Positions 52,306 through 60,070 of a DNA stretch of 62,419 bases are shown one piece after another. Origin of the DNA: Proteiniphilum sp. (GTDB lineage: Bacteria; Bacteroidota; Bacteroidia; Bacteroidales; Dysgonomonadaceae). Every line of letters begins with the position of its first letter. The first letter of the stretch is position 1. Location: positions 1 to 62,419 of the forward strand of contig JAHDQF010000055.1 of assembly GCA_018433945.1 (NCBI GenBank), written 5' to 3'. The notes under the pieces were generated by a model. It was given only the letters and a program-made list of their open reading frames with translations, was not told where the DNA came from and ran no database searches. The translations under genes and the position numbers were made by a program.

Positions 52306-53496
52306 ATGATGTACAAGCCCCCCTATCTCCAGAAGTATGCCGGCAAGTCTACCCGCTTCACCTGCCCGGGATGCAAGACTCCCCACAGCTTCACCCGCTA
52401 CCTCGATGGGGAGACCCATCAACCTATCCACCCCACCGTCGGCCGCTGCAACCGTGAGATCAAGTGTGGCTATCACTATACCCCCCGGCAATACTTCACA
52501 GATATCAAACGCCAGGAAACCTATGCCCCAACCACAAATCAATTCGTTCCATCTCGTTCCGATCTCCTTTCTCCCGCAACTCAACATGCCACTACTGGCT
52601 CCATGATATCACCCTCAAAATTACCTCAACACGATAAACCTCTGCCCCTGGACTCCAATCACTTTTCTTCACAACCCAAAAGCGACCCTCCCGTTCCTCA
52701 ACATCAAAAATCTCTGCACCTGCAATCTAATCTCCATACTTCACATTCCAAAAGCCAAACAACCGTTCCCCTACCTCTATACCAATACCCGGTTCCCGAT
52801 TCACTCTTTCTTACACCTCAATCCTCCCAACAAAAAACTCCCGACTATATTCCTCGCAAATACCTGAAACGCTCCCTCTCCTACAACTCTAACTTTGTCC
52901 GGTTCCTCCGCAAACATTTTTCTGATCTTCAGATTGCCGAGGCAGCCAACAACTACCTGCTGGGTGCCACGATAAAGAAGGAAGTGATATTCTGGCAGGT
53001 CGATATCAATGGGAAAGTCCGTACCGGTAAGATCATGAAGTACAATCCAACCACCGGCCGGCGCATCAAAAACGGATATGGCGGCATCAACTGGGTCCAC
53101 CACAAGCTGAAGAAATCCAACCCTTCATTCTCCGACTTTAATCTCTCACAGTGCTATTTTGGTGAGCACCTCCTCCGTCTCTACCCCGACAAACCGGTAG
53201 CGATCGTTGAGGCAGAGAAAACCGCGGTGATCGCAAGCATAATCTACCACGATTATAACTGGCTTGCAGCCGGAAACCTCAACGGTCTCAACGTTGAAAA
53301 ATCAAGAGTCCTCCGTGGCAAAACCATCATCCTCTATCCCGATGCCGGCTGTTACAACCGGTGGCTCCGGAAAGCCGAACAAATCAACCGCGAGCTCCCC
53401 CTCCACCTCACTGTCTCCGCCTTCCTGGAGCATTTCGTAACCCCCCAGCAAACCCACAACGGCTACGACCTTGCCGACTACATAATTAAAAAATAA
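52306..53496 (+). CDS. Zinc-ribbon / Toprim-like primase-type protein (DUF6371-like)
   Basis: A 396-residue protein. ATG 52306 (MMYKPPYLQKYAG) is chosen; the frame is open further upstream through the repeats. A zinc-ribbon-like N terminus has CPGC (C20, C23) and later C48 and C54. A long proline/serine-rich, low-complexity linker (about 65-190) precedes a C-terminal domain with VAIVEAEKTAVIAS and TIILYPDAGCYNRW, which look like the Glu and Asp motifs of a Toprim fold. This architecture is common next to RepA-like ATPases in Bacteroidota elements and suggests a primase-related role. Confidence 0.68.
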   Translation: MMYKPPYLQKYAGKSTRFTCPGCKTPHSFTRYLDGETHQPIHPTVGRCNREIKCGYHYTPRQYFTDIKRQETYAPTTNQFVPSRSDLLSPATQHATTGSMISPSKLPQHDKPLPLDSNHFSSQPKSDPPVPQHQKSLHLQSNLHTSHSKSQTTVPLPLYQYPVPDSLFLTPQSSQQKTPDYIPRKYLKRSLSYNSNFVRFLRKHFSDLQIAEAANNYLLGATIKKEVIFWQVDINGKVRTGKIMKYNPTTGRRIKNGYGGINWVHHKLKKSNPSFSDFNLSQCYFGEHLLRLYPDKPVAIVEAEKTAVIASIIYHDYNWLAAGNLNGLNVEKSRVLRGKTIILYPDAGCYNRWLRKAEQINRELPLHLTVSAFLEHFVTPQQTHNGYDLADYIIKK

Positions 53497-53751
53497 CGTG
53501 TTACGTGTATGGTGTCGTTTGGCGATTGGAAGCACGAACCTTTCAAACTAACACAAATTTTATTAAATGTAACACCCTTGAATTTAGCACTATCCGCCCA
53601 ATGATTTATACACTTTGTTAGCAACTGGGCGTTGATTCTTCCAGTCTGTTTTTCAGTAATTTAAGGTTTTGTTAATTGTCTTTTCTGTCCGCACGAAACT
53701 GTCAACGGAGCACAAATTTATTTTGTTTTTTTTGTGGGAGGGCAACCCTAA

Positions 53752-53771
53752 AACCGCCCTTAAAGGCGGTT
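53752..53771. repeat. Hairpin in the 53.5-53.87 kb intergenic region
   Basis: AACCGCC (53752-53758) pairs with GGCGGTT (53765-53771) around CTTAAA. Upstream, from 53497 to 53750, I see no gene, tRNA or clear promoter. Confidence 0.45.
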
Positions 53772-53783
53772 ACTTGGGCTGGC

Positions 53784-53849
53784 TTTGTAAGCTCTTTGGC
53801 AAGCTTTGGTCGTGCGGCGGCTCGTGGGGCTTGCCAATGTGCTTACAAA
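53784..53849. repeat. Large nested palindrome downstream of the 53.87-54.5 kb gene
   Basis: TTTGTAAGC (53784-53792) pairs with GCTTACAAA (53841-53849). Inside a symmetric 5/5-nt internal loop, GGCAAGC (53798-53804) pairs with GCTTGCC (53829-53835), leaving a 24-nt GC-rich loop. It begins 17 nt after the stop of the minus-strand gene at 53867 but lacks a T-run, so a simple terminator is unlikely. It may be a dispersed palindromic repeat, a recombination site or part of an element end. Confidence 0.55.
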
Positions 53850-53866
53850 TAGGGTGGGCTTTTCCA

Positions 53867-54526
53867 TCAGCTTCTCACTGTTTTACCCAATGCTTCTAAC
53901 AACTGCGGATTATCCTCTAAACCAATCTTTGCTACTGCATAGAATTCACTCATCCAATCATCTATTTTGGCAAATGCAGCATCTTTTATTTTTGTTGCAT
54001 CTTGTGATTCCCCTTTTTCTTTCAGATAAATTGCTCTTGCTGCTTCTAATCCAGATATTAGGGTGTTTGCTGCTGTCAAGTCGTCAACTGATATTTTTAA
54101 ACGAGCTAATTTACCTTGAATAGCAGAATCGGCAGATGCAACACTGTAAAACTTTTTTGCTGCTTCTAACCATTTTATATATGTCCGTGGCATTACGCCT
54201 GAAATGGCTAATTTATCTGCGATTAATGAATCATTTCGGAATACAACTTTAGCTTTTTTTCGATGGGTGTTAAATGTGTCTTCTAATTGCTCCTTTTTAC
54301 TTGAAAAATCTGCGTAAGCGGCAGATGTTTCATCATCTTCGGTTTTGTTTGCATCGTATGCAGTCCGGGTTTTTGTAAGCAATGCTTTACCTTCTGCGAT
54401 AACTACTGAATCATAACCTAAATCAGCCATAATAGCCGCAATTTCAGGTTGGGTCTCCGCATTTTCCAAAGCTACCCGGTACAATTCCAAAGTTGCTGTG
54501 TCTGTAAGTTTTGTTCGTGATGCCAT
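53867..54526 (-). CDS. Unknown all-helical cytosolic protein
   Basis: I do not recognise this 219-residue protein. It is rich in Ala, Asp, Glu and Lys, with no signal, membrane segment or cysteine cluster. Predicted features by eye are long helices (ATLELYRVALENAETQPEIA; EQLEDTFNTHRKKAKVVF) and a Tyr/Trp pair in RTYIKWLEAAKKFYSVA. It is monocistronic, with a repeat-rich region upstream and the nested palindrome downstream. A structural or stress-related role is possible but unsupported. Confidence 0.6.
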   Translation of the reverse strand: MASRTKLTDTATLELYRVALENAETQPEIAAIMADLGYDSVVIAEGKALLTKTRTAYDANKTEDDETSAAYADFSSKKEQLEDTFNTHRKKAKVVFRNDSLIADKLAISGVMPRTYIKWLEAAKKFYSVASADSAIQGKLARLKISVDDLTAANTLISGLEAARAIYLKEKGESQDATKIKDAAFAKIDDWMSEFYAVAKIGLEDNPQLLEALGKTVRS

Positions 54527-54564
54527 AATTAAATTTTTAAAGGTTAATAATTAATTACATTTGG

Positions 54565-54749
54565 TTTTTTCGCTTTTACAATTCTGTTTTTCAGTCTTAC
54601 AATTGCGTTACCCCCACCGACATTTTCTCTATTCGGATTTGAAATTGATTTTTCCGACCGTACTGCAATATTTCCCCTACTTGCCAGTCTTTTTTTCCTT
54701 TCTACTATTGCATTTTTCAAACTTACAACTGCTATTTTTCAACTTGATG
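54565..54749. repeat. Imperfect 21-nt repeats upstream of the unknown gene
   Basis: Units of the form TTTTTC-N(3-5)-CTTACAA-yTGC recur at about 54565-54584, 54585-54606, 54650-54670, 54712-54732 and, partly, 54733-54749. The 54527-54830 interval has no gene. The repeats lie in the region upstream of the minus-strand gene that starts at 54526 and could be operator sites. Confidence 0.4.
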
Positions 54750-54830
54750 TTGTATTTGTAAAACCAAATGTTAAATATAATGAAAATACTTTTTGTAGGA
54801 ACTCAGTTGCATTTCCGTTTTGTTAAAAAA

Positions 54831-55037
54831 TCAGCAACAACTTTCATTCTTTTGTATCGAAGGGCATTTTACCGAACCATACGAACAATAAACGCAGCAA
54901 TCGCCTTTTTTGGGTTTTATAAAAGCTTTGCACTTTTCACACTCATAGAAGAACTGGCATGAATCTTCAGGCATTTCTTCTTCTTTTTGATGCCCGCAAT
55001 TTGGGCAGGTTATGATTGAGTGGTATTGAATTTTCAT
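54831..55037 (-). CDS. GDCCVxC-domain small cysteine-rich protein
   Basis: A 68-residue protein from ATG 55037. It has a zinc-ribbon-like CPNCGH near the N terminus, then CQFFYECEKCKAFIKP and the family signature KKGDCCVYCSYGSVKCPSIQ, ending CC. It is one of the GDCCVxC proteins, in which some relatives have selenocysteine at a signature position; here the positions are ordinary Cys codons. The many cysteines fit metal binding. It is the last gene of the metal-handling operon, 13 nt after the CDF gene. Confidence 0.75.
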   Translation of the reverse strand: MKIQYHSIITCPNCGHQKEEEMPEDSCQFFYECEKCKAFIKPKKGDCCVYCSYGSVKCPSIQKNESCC

Positions 55038-55050
55038 ATCTATAAAGTTT

Positions 55051-55935
55051 TCAACAATCAGTTTTACATTCCTTTTCAATCCTTTCATTCTCAATTTGAA
55101 AGGTAGTGTGCCCTATCCCGAATTCGTGTTCAAGTTTCTTCTGCAGTTCAGAAATAAATTCATCGTTAAACCCTTCCGGCATTATCAGGTGGGCGGTTAA
55201 AGCTATTTGGGTGGTACTCATTGCCCAAACGTGTAAATCGTGAATATCGTTAACTCCATTTTGGGATAAAAGAAAGTTGCGTACTTTATCAAGTTTTATT
55301 TGTTTGGGTACTGCATCCAGTGCTAAATCAATGGAATCGGCAAATAACCGCCATGTACCCCAAAGGATGACCAGAATAATTATAAAACTCATTACCGGGT
55401 CAATCCATTGAATTCCGGTAAGGTTAATCAAAAGCCCGGCAACAACTACACCCAACGACACCCCGGCATCGGCAGCCATGTGCAGGAATGCCCCTTTGAT
55501 GTTCAGGTCATCCTTTTGGCCTTTCAGAAACAGCAAAGCCGTTATGGTATTGATTACCACACCTATCCCGGCAACAATCATTACTTGCGTACCTGCCACG
55601 GGTTCTGGATTTTTGAATTTTCCTACAGCATCCCAGCCAATTGCTATTACTGCCCCAAAAAGCAATAGCGCATTGAGTATCGATACAAGAATGGTTGTTT
55701 TGCGTAAACCATAAGTGTATTTCCCTTTTGGTTTTATGGAAGCGAGCCTGATTGCAGCCCAGGCAAAAATCAAACTCAGTACGTCGCTGGCGTTGTGGCC
55801 TGCATCGGCTAATAGTGCTGATGAGTTGGCTAATAAACCATAAAATATTTCAACGGCTACCAAGGTGATGTTTAAACCGATGCCAATAGCAAAAGCTTTT
55901 CCGTAACTTTTGTTTGTCGCATGTGAATGTGACAT
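55051..55935 (-). CDS. Cation diffusion facilitator efflux transporter (CzcD/ZitB-like)
   Basis: A 294-residue inner-membrane antiporter exporting Zn2+, Co2+ or Cd2+. Six transmembrane helices and a cytosolic C-terminal domain are present. The transport-site motifs DAGHNASDVLS (helix 2) and HMAADAGVSLG (helix 5) show the HxxxD pairs typical of zinc-type CDF proteins. Four histidines cluster at the N terminus/C-terminal domain (SHSHATNK; HDLHVWAM). It lies 12 nt after ynfA and 13 nt before the GDCCVxC gene. Confidence 0.92.
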   Translation of the reverse strand: MSHSHATNKSYGKAFAIGIGLNITLVAVEIFYGLLANSSALLADAGHNASDVLSLIFAWAAIRLASIKPKGKYTYGLRKTTILVSILNALLLFGAVIAIGWDAVGKFKNPEPVAGTQVMIVAGIGVVINTITALLFLKGQKDDLNIKGAFLHMAADAGVSLGVVVAGLLINLTGIQWIDPVMSFIIILVILWGTWRLFADSIDLALDAVPKQIKLDKVRNFLLSQNGVNDIHDLHVWAMSTTQIALTAHLIMPEGFNDEFISELQKKLEHEFGIGHTTFQIENERIEKECKTDC

Positions 55936-55947
55936 AATTTTACTGAT

Positions 55948-56283
55948 TTAATTTCTTGGGGCGTACATAATGATTCCCATCCCGATAAGCGCAACGATTC
56001 CCCCAATTATATCGTACCTGTCGGGGATAAACCCGTCTACTTTCCAACCCCACAGTATGGCCATAATGATAAAAACTCCACCATAAGCGGCATATACACG
56101 CCCAAAGTTAGCGGGTTGCCAGGTTGCCACAATTCCATACATTATAAGAATTATCCCTCCGATTGCTCCAAACCACCAGGGTTTATTTTCCCGAAGCCAC
56201 AGCCAAACAAGGTAACCACCGCCGATTTCACAGAGTCCGGCTAAAACAAATAAAAGTATGGAATAAACTATTTTCATAAGCAT
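55948..56283 (-). CDS. YnfA-family (UPF0060) small membrane protein
   Basis: A 111-residue, four-helix SMR-like inner-membrane protein. The family signature is clear: [20 protein letters not shown] near the N terminus and [11 protein letters not shown] in helix 3, ending [11 protein letters not shown]. Relatives have been linked to drug or metal efflux, but the physiological substrate is uncertain. The start codon directly abuts the CDF stop upstream (no gap), so it is translationally coupled. Confidence 0.9.
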   Translation of the reverse strand: MLMKIVYSILLFVLAGLCEIGGGYLVWLWLRENKPWWFGAIGGIILIMYGIVATWQPANFGRVYAAYGGVFIIMAILWGWKVDGFIPDRYDIIGGIVALIGMGIIMYAPRN

Positions 56284-57078
56284 CTATTTCCCTAATTTTA
56301 AAATTCTTAAAGCCCCTCTTACCACAATCAAAAATACAATTGAGCCAATGATTAAATCGGGATATTTTGATTGGGTCAACAATACCAAAACACCTGCAAG
56401 GATAACGCCCGTATTGATAATAATATCGTTTGATGTAAAAATCATGGTAGCTTTCATGTGTGCTTCTTTGCTCTTTGACTTTTGCAACAGATATAGACAA
56501 ACTGAATTCGCAATCAATGCCAGTATTGATACAATTATCATGGTTTGAAAATCCGGCACCTCTTCAAAACTGATAAACCTACGTATTACTTCTACGAGGC
56601 CTATCAGTGCCAATGCCAGTTGAAAATAGCCACTTAGTCGGGCTACTTTTTTCTTGCGGGTTACAGTTGAGCCAACTGCCCAAAGGCTTAGGCCATAAAC
56701 CAACGCGTCTGCCAGCATATCCAGTGAATCGGCAACCAGGCCCATAGATTTTGAAATAAAACCTGTGGTAATTTCAATGAGAAAAAAAGCAAAATTGATA
56801 ATCAGAACTGTCCAAAGCAGTTTCGATTGTACTGATGAATCGTCCTTGAATTCATCCTGTTGGACAACAATGGTTTCTTTGTGTTCCGTGCCCAATTTGA
56901 GTTCTTTAAGGTGTTTTTCGATTTCCTCATTTTCTTCGGAATGAAACACGGTGAGCTTCCGGTTTTCAATATCGAACACCAAACTTTTAATTGTGGAAAG
57001 CCCTTCCAGCTTCATCCTGATAAGGGATTCTTCGGAAGGGCAGTCCATTTTACTGATGGTAAATACAGATTTGAACAT
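56284..57078 (-). CDS. CDF-type cation transporter with degenerate N-terminal metal domain (copy 1)
   Basis: A 264-residue transporter with an N-terminal ferredoxin-like domain (TISKMDCPSEESLIRMKLEG) and membrane helices carrying DSLDMLADALVYG and TSNDIIINTG, so the transport site lacks the usual His residues. It is about 90 percent identical by eye to the C-terminal 265 residues of the protein encoded at 60844-61890, but lacks that protein's first 83 or so residues. It is part of the eight-gene operon, 5 nt after the beta-barrel-like gene and abutting ynfA. Confidence 0.85.
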   Translation of the reverse strand: MFKSVFTISKMDCPSEESLIRMKLEGLSTIKSLVFDIENRKLTVFHSEENEEIEKHLKELKLGTEHKETIVVQQDEFKDDSSVQSKLLWTVLIINFAFFLIEITTGFISKSMGLVADSLDMLADALVYGLSLWAVGSTVTRKKKVARLSGYFQLALALIGLVEVIRRFISFEEVPDFQTMIIVSILALIANSVCLYLLQKSKSKEAHMKATMIFTSNDIIINTGVILAGVLVLLTQSKYPDLIIGSIVFLIVVRGALRILKLGK

Positions 57079-57083
57079 GTGAA

Positions 57084-57551
57084 CTAATCTTTATGCAAAA
57101 CCACATTTAAAGGAATAAAAGCGCCCACTTTCAAGCCCCAGTCAATATTATCAACAGGGGTAAACAGAAATACAAACGCATTTCCCACGTTCCCTAATTT
57201 GAAATTGAGGCCGGTCTGGACTATGAATTTATTTTCATCTATCATATACTCTTCCGCCAAAACCCACGATACCGGGATTTTTTTGTCGAACCCTACAAAC
57301 CAGTATTCGTTAAAATTGTAGATGGTATTGGCAAAGGGCGTGTATCCCACCGACAGGTAGGTTTTATTATTGAACATGGCGCCCAACTCGGCATGGATAC
57401 GCGTTATTTCCGTTTTGTTACCGTCAAAATCGTACATCACAAAAGGGTTAACACGTACCCCTGTGATTACTTTTAACCGTTCGCCTTCCTGGGCATTCGC
57501 TGTGAATACCCAGAAAAGTACGAAGGTTAATAACAACAGTTGTTTTCTCAT
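57084..57551 (-). CDS. Secreted beta-strand-rich protein of unknown function
   Basis: A 155-residue exported protein, start ATG 57551 (a second ATG lies 6 nt upstream). A signal peptide (LLLLTFVLFWVFTANAQ) is followed by alternating beta-strand pattern (ITGVRVNPFVMYDF; YLSVGYTPFANTIYNF; LNFKLGNVGNAFVFLF). It is probably a small outer-membrane beta-barrel or periplasmic beta protein. It lies between DUF302 and a CDF transporter in the metal operon and may form an outer-membrane exit or sensor. Confidence 0.6.
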   Translation of the reverse strand: MRKQLLLLTFVLFWVFTANAQEGERLKVITGVRVNPFVMYDFDGNKTEITRIHAELGAMFNNKTYLSVGYTPFANTIYNFNEYWFVGFDKKIPVSWVLAEEYMIDENKFIVQTGLNFKLGNVGNAFVFLFTPVDNIDWGLKVGAFIPLNVVLHKD

Positions 57552-57595
57552 TTCCAAAGATTTTTTAAATACTTTAGGTTAAAATACTGGCCGTA

Positions 57596-57982
57596 TTATA
57601 CGTTTTCAATGACCTTTTCAAGTTTTGCCCTTATTTCGTTGGCGATTTCCCCTAATTTGTCATTTTCAACCGCCAGCATCGAAGCCATCGGGTCAACGGC
57701 AGCTACTTCTGTTTTGCCATCATCCAGTTCCTGCACAATCACATTGCAGGGAAGCATGGCTCCGATTTTATTTTCGGCCCGCAGCGCTTTATGTGCAAAT
57801 GGCGGATTGCAAGCCCCTAAAATTTGGTATTTATTGAAATCGACATCCAGTTTCTTTTTCAATGTGGCCTGCACATCAATCTCTGTCAAAACCCCGAATC
57901 CTTCTTTTTTAAGTTCTTCGGTTACTTTCTCAATGGCTTCATCGAAACCGTACTCTGTTGTTTTTTCAATGTAATACTTCAT
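57596..57982 (-). CDS. DUF302 protein
   Basis: A 128-residue soluble protein of the DUF302 fold. The typical pattern is seen: DEAIEKVTEELKKEGFGVLTEIDVQATLK, YQILGACNPPFAHKAL and IGAMLPCNVIV, VAAVDPMASM. The two conserved cysteines (in GACNPP and LPCNV) could bind a metal or react with thiols. It often accompanies metal-resistance and efflux genes. It sits 16 nt after the SHOCT gene in the operon. Confidence 0.88.
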   Translation of the reverse strand: MKYYIEKTTEYGFDEAIEKVTEELKKEGFGVLTEIDVQATLKKKLDVDFNKYQILGACNPPFAHKALRAENKIGAMLPCNVIVQELDDGKTEVAAVDPMASMLAVENDKLGEIANEIRAKLEKVIENV

Positions 57983-57998
57983 GATTTTTTATTTTACA

Positions 57999-58226
57999 TT
58001 AAATTTTTTTTCGTTCTTCAAATTCTTGTTTATCAATTTCTCCCTTGGCATAACGCTCTTTTAAAATATCGAGCGCCGACTTACTTTCGGGTAGGTTGCC
58101 GGGGCGGTTATTTTGACTCATTCCTTTAACAACCATCCAAACAACGGCAATTACGATAATGAGCCCTATAACCCACCACCAGCCCATTCCCATTCCCCAT
58201 CCGTGACACCCAAATCCATCCATCAT
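57999..58226 (-). CDS. SHOCT-domain small membrane protein
   Basis: A 75-residue protein. A Gly/Met/Trp-rich N terminus (GCHGWGMGMGWWW) precedes one transmembrane helix (VIGLIIVIAVVWMVV), and the C terminus has the SHOCT motif (SALDILKERYAKGEID, then EFEERK). These small proteins frequently accompany copper/heavy-metal genes. The start could be either of two adjacent Met codons. It lies 51 nt after the Spy-like gene. Confidence 0.85.
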   Translation of the reverse strand: MMDGFGCHGWGMGMGWWWVIGLIIVIAVVWMVVKGMSQNNRPGNLPESKSALDILKERYAKGEIDKQEFEERKKI

Positions 58227-58277
58227 AACATTCTCCTTTCTTTTTATCGCTTGTTTTTTTAAAAACCGAACTGGTGT

Positions 58278-58802
58278 TTACCAACAATTGCTGCGACGTG
58301 ACATCATCATCTGTTTACGAGAATTCATTCCCATATTACCTGCATGCCAGCAATTTTCCGACATATCCCACCAATTGTAATTGTTGTTGTTAAAGTAGGT
58401 AAGCTGCTTTTCAGTAAGAAGTTTTTTTACCTGAACTTTTGTCTCCAGGTTGATATCCTCAATTTTTTCTTCTTTATCGCGGATAGTGCTTCTCAGTGAT
58501 TTCACCTTTTTTACATCGAGCTCGGGATTTGAATTAGCAGCCCGGTATTCCATTCTCAAACTGCGAAGCTCATTTTCGATTGGAAGCTTTTTCTCGTAAC
58601 TGTTTTTACGTAGCTCATTGATTTCCGTAATTTGTTCGGCTGATAAGGCATATTCCGCCGGGGTGTTGTTGTTCCACCATTGGGCATTAGCGTTTACCGA
58701 CCAGTTTGAGTTACAACAATGAGGTTGTGCCATTGCCTGCGATGCAGAAAAGATAATTAATCCTGCAAGTAAAAAAGCCATTTTAAATTTTCCAGTTTTC
58801 AT
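58278..58802 (-). CDS. Spy/CpxP/ZraP-like periplasmic metal-stress protein
   Basis: A 174-residue exported protein. The signal peptide (FLLAGLIIFSASQAMAQ) is followed by PHCCNSNW, an Asn/Trp-rich linker, an LTxxQ-like motif (LSAEQITEINEL), long helices (NELRSLRMEYRAA; IRDKEEKIEDIN) and a second LTEKQLTYF motif. The C terminus is rich in Met, Cys and Asn. This is the ZraP/CpxP pattern of metal-binding periplasmic chaperones. It is the first gene of the apparent eight-gene operon, behind the Fur-type operator. Confidence 0.8.
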   Translation of the reverse strand: MKTGKFKMAFLLAGLIIFSASQAMAQPHCCNSNWSVNANAQWWNNNTPAEYALSAEQITEINELRKNSYEKKLPIENELRSLRMEYRAANSNPELDVKKVKSLRSTIRDKEEKIEDINLETKVQVKKLLTEKQLTYFNNNNYNWWDMSENCWHAGNMGMNSRKQMMMSRRSNCW

Positions 58803-58845
58803 AATTAATAATTTTTAATGTTAGACATTCTAATAATTTCAACAT

Positions 58846-58880
58846 CAAAATTACCAATAAGTTAGTGCAACACTATTGCA
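58846..58880 (-). promoter_or_regulatory. Promoter and Fur-type operator of the metal-handling operon
   Basis: On the minus strand the 15-bp operator (TGCAA-N5-TTGCA, 58866-58880) lies 12 nt upstream of the -7 box TAATTTTG (58846-58853). The layout matches the other operator-promoter at 61947-61982. The operator starts only 4 nt after the end of the Fur-family gene. Confidence 0.6.
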
Positions 58881-58883
58881 AAG

Positions 58884-59297
58884 TTAATCGCAGCGAGGAC
58901 ACACACCGTTAATAATGAATTGAGCATTATCGTAGGTGTAGCCTTCAGGAAGTTTAATGTTGGGAATTGGAAGTTCTTTCATACAACGTGTTCTGCCACA
59001 ACGTGTACAATAAAAATGAACGTGCAGGTCATGTATATTACATGTGCATTCATCATCGCAAACGGCATATTTAACCGAGCCTGAACCATCATCAACAGGG
59101 TGGACAATGAAATTTTCCTCGAATGTTTTAAGCGCCCTGAAAATGGTTGAACGCTCCACTTTTTCAAATCGTTGCTCCAAATCCGCCAGGCTCAGCGCTT
59201 TCCCGGTTTCGGCAAGTGTTTTATAAACCAGGGTTCGCATGGCTGTTGGTTTGACGTTTTTCGATTCGAGTTTTTTGTCGATTTCCTTGTTTTCCAT
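58884..59297 (-). CDS. Fur-family metal-responsive transcriptional regulator
   Basis: A 137-residue repressor. The N-terminal winged helix (TAMRTLVYKTLAETGKALSLADLEQRF, then VERSTIFRALKTFEE) is followed by the dimerisation and metal domain with HDLHVHFYCTRCG and a final CPRC. The structural zinc site (two CxxC) and sensory His residues are present. It is more Zur- or generic Fur-like than PerR-like, but metal specificity is not decided. A candidate promoter -7 box (TAAATTTG on the minus strand) lies at 59345-59352. It likely controls both operators described nearby. Confidence 0.9.
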   Translation of the reverse strand: MENKEIDKKLESKNVKPTAMRTLVYKTLAETGKALSLADLEQRFEKVERSTIFRALKTFEENFIVHPVDDGSGSVKYAVCDDECTCNIHDLHVHFYCTRCGRTRCMKELPIPNIKLPEGYTYDNAQFIINGVCPRCD

Positions 59298-59344
59298 ATC
59301 GTCAAATATTTATGAGAGAAATATTATTCAGAACTTTCATACCC

Positions 59345-59352
59345 CAAATTTA
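59345..59352 (-). promoter_or_regulatory. Promoter -7 box of the Fur-family gene
   Basis: TAAATTTG on the minus strand matches TAnnTTTG, 47 nt before the ATG. No TGCAA-N5-TTGCA operator is seen here, so simple autoregulation through that site is not evident. Confidence 0.4.
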
Positions 59353-59423
59353 CATAAAAATGTTTAATAACCTTACGGGATTTATCTTTACAACTTCAAT
59401 TGCTGTACTACCCACATCTTTAA

Positions 59424-60026
59424 TTACTTGACTCCTTCAAATACTTCAAAATAATTGGAATTGTTCTGAATTGTAAATTTGAAAATACATGAATTCATTT
59501 TTGGATTAAATCCCCCAAAATGATTGTCATTTTGATTGTGTTGGGTATTCATGTGATTGGTCCAGGCGTTCCATTGGTCAGTTCCCGCCCAGTTGCTGTT
59601 GCCCCAACCTTGATTCATATTTCCCCAGCAATTGCCATCGTTCATCCAGGCGTTATTTGTCCAACCGGATTGGCGGTTTGTGCAAAAATCATAATTATTG
59701 CGATTATGTCCATATTCAGCAAAAAAATCTTGTCCGGTATAACACACCATAATGCTGTCATAGTTTTGGTATAGTTGCATTGTAAAGGTTGAATCAAAAT
59801 TGTAGGACAAACAATGCATACTAACTAAGCTATCGTTTATTAGCGTTACATTTAATGTCGCCGGACTGGACTGATTAGTAGCTGTACTCTTAAGAGTACC
59901 TGTATATGTGCCGATTACGCTGGAAGCTAAAGTATTATCCAAGGGTGTTTCTTCTTCCTTGTTACATGAATAAAAAAGGAATCCAACTACTGCTACCATT
60001 AAAAAAATAACTTTTGTATTTTTCAT
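59424..60026 (-). CDS. Asn/Trp-rich secreted lipoprotein of unknown function
   Basis: A 200-residue lipoprotein (start ATG 60026; lipobox FLFYSCNKE). The first domain is a beta-sandwich-like SVIGTYTGTLKSTA and onward. The second half is a striking Asn/Trp/Gly-rich stretch (NDGNCWGNMNQGWGNSNWAG; DQWNAWTNHMNTQHNQN) with many His. It resembles the Asn/Trp-rich part of the neighbouring Spy-like protein. It is possibly a metal-chelating surface lipoprotein. It lies 44 nt after the gene at 60071. Confidence 0.6.
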   Translation of the reverse strand: MKNTKVIFLMVAVVGFLFYSCNKEEETPLDNTLASSVIGTYTGTLKSTATNQSSPATLNVTLINDSLVSMHCLSYNFDSTFTMQLYQNYDSIMVCYTGQDFFAEYGHNRNNYDFCTNRQSGWTNNAWMNDGNCWGNMNQGWGNSNWAGTDQWNAWTNHMNTQHNQNDNHFGGFNPKMNSCIFKFTIQNNSNYFEVFEGVK

Positions 60027-60070
60027 GCCAGTAAATAATTTATTTCGTTTCATTTTTCTATCCTCCTATT

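Noticed and set aside
54831-55037. Selenoprotein in the GDCCVxC family
   Set aside because: The frame contains no in-frame TGA at the signature; all positions are TGT/TGC cysteine codons.
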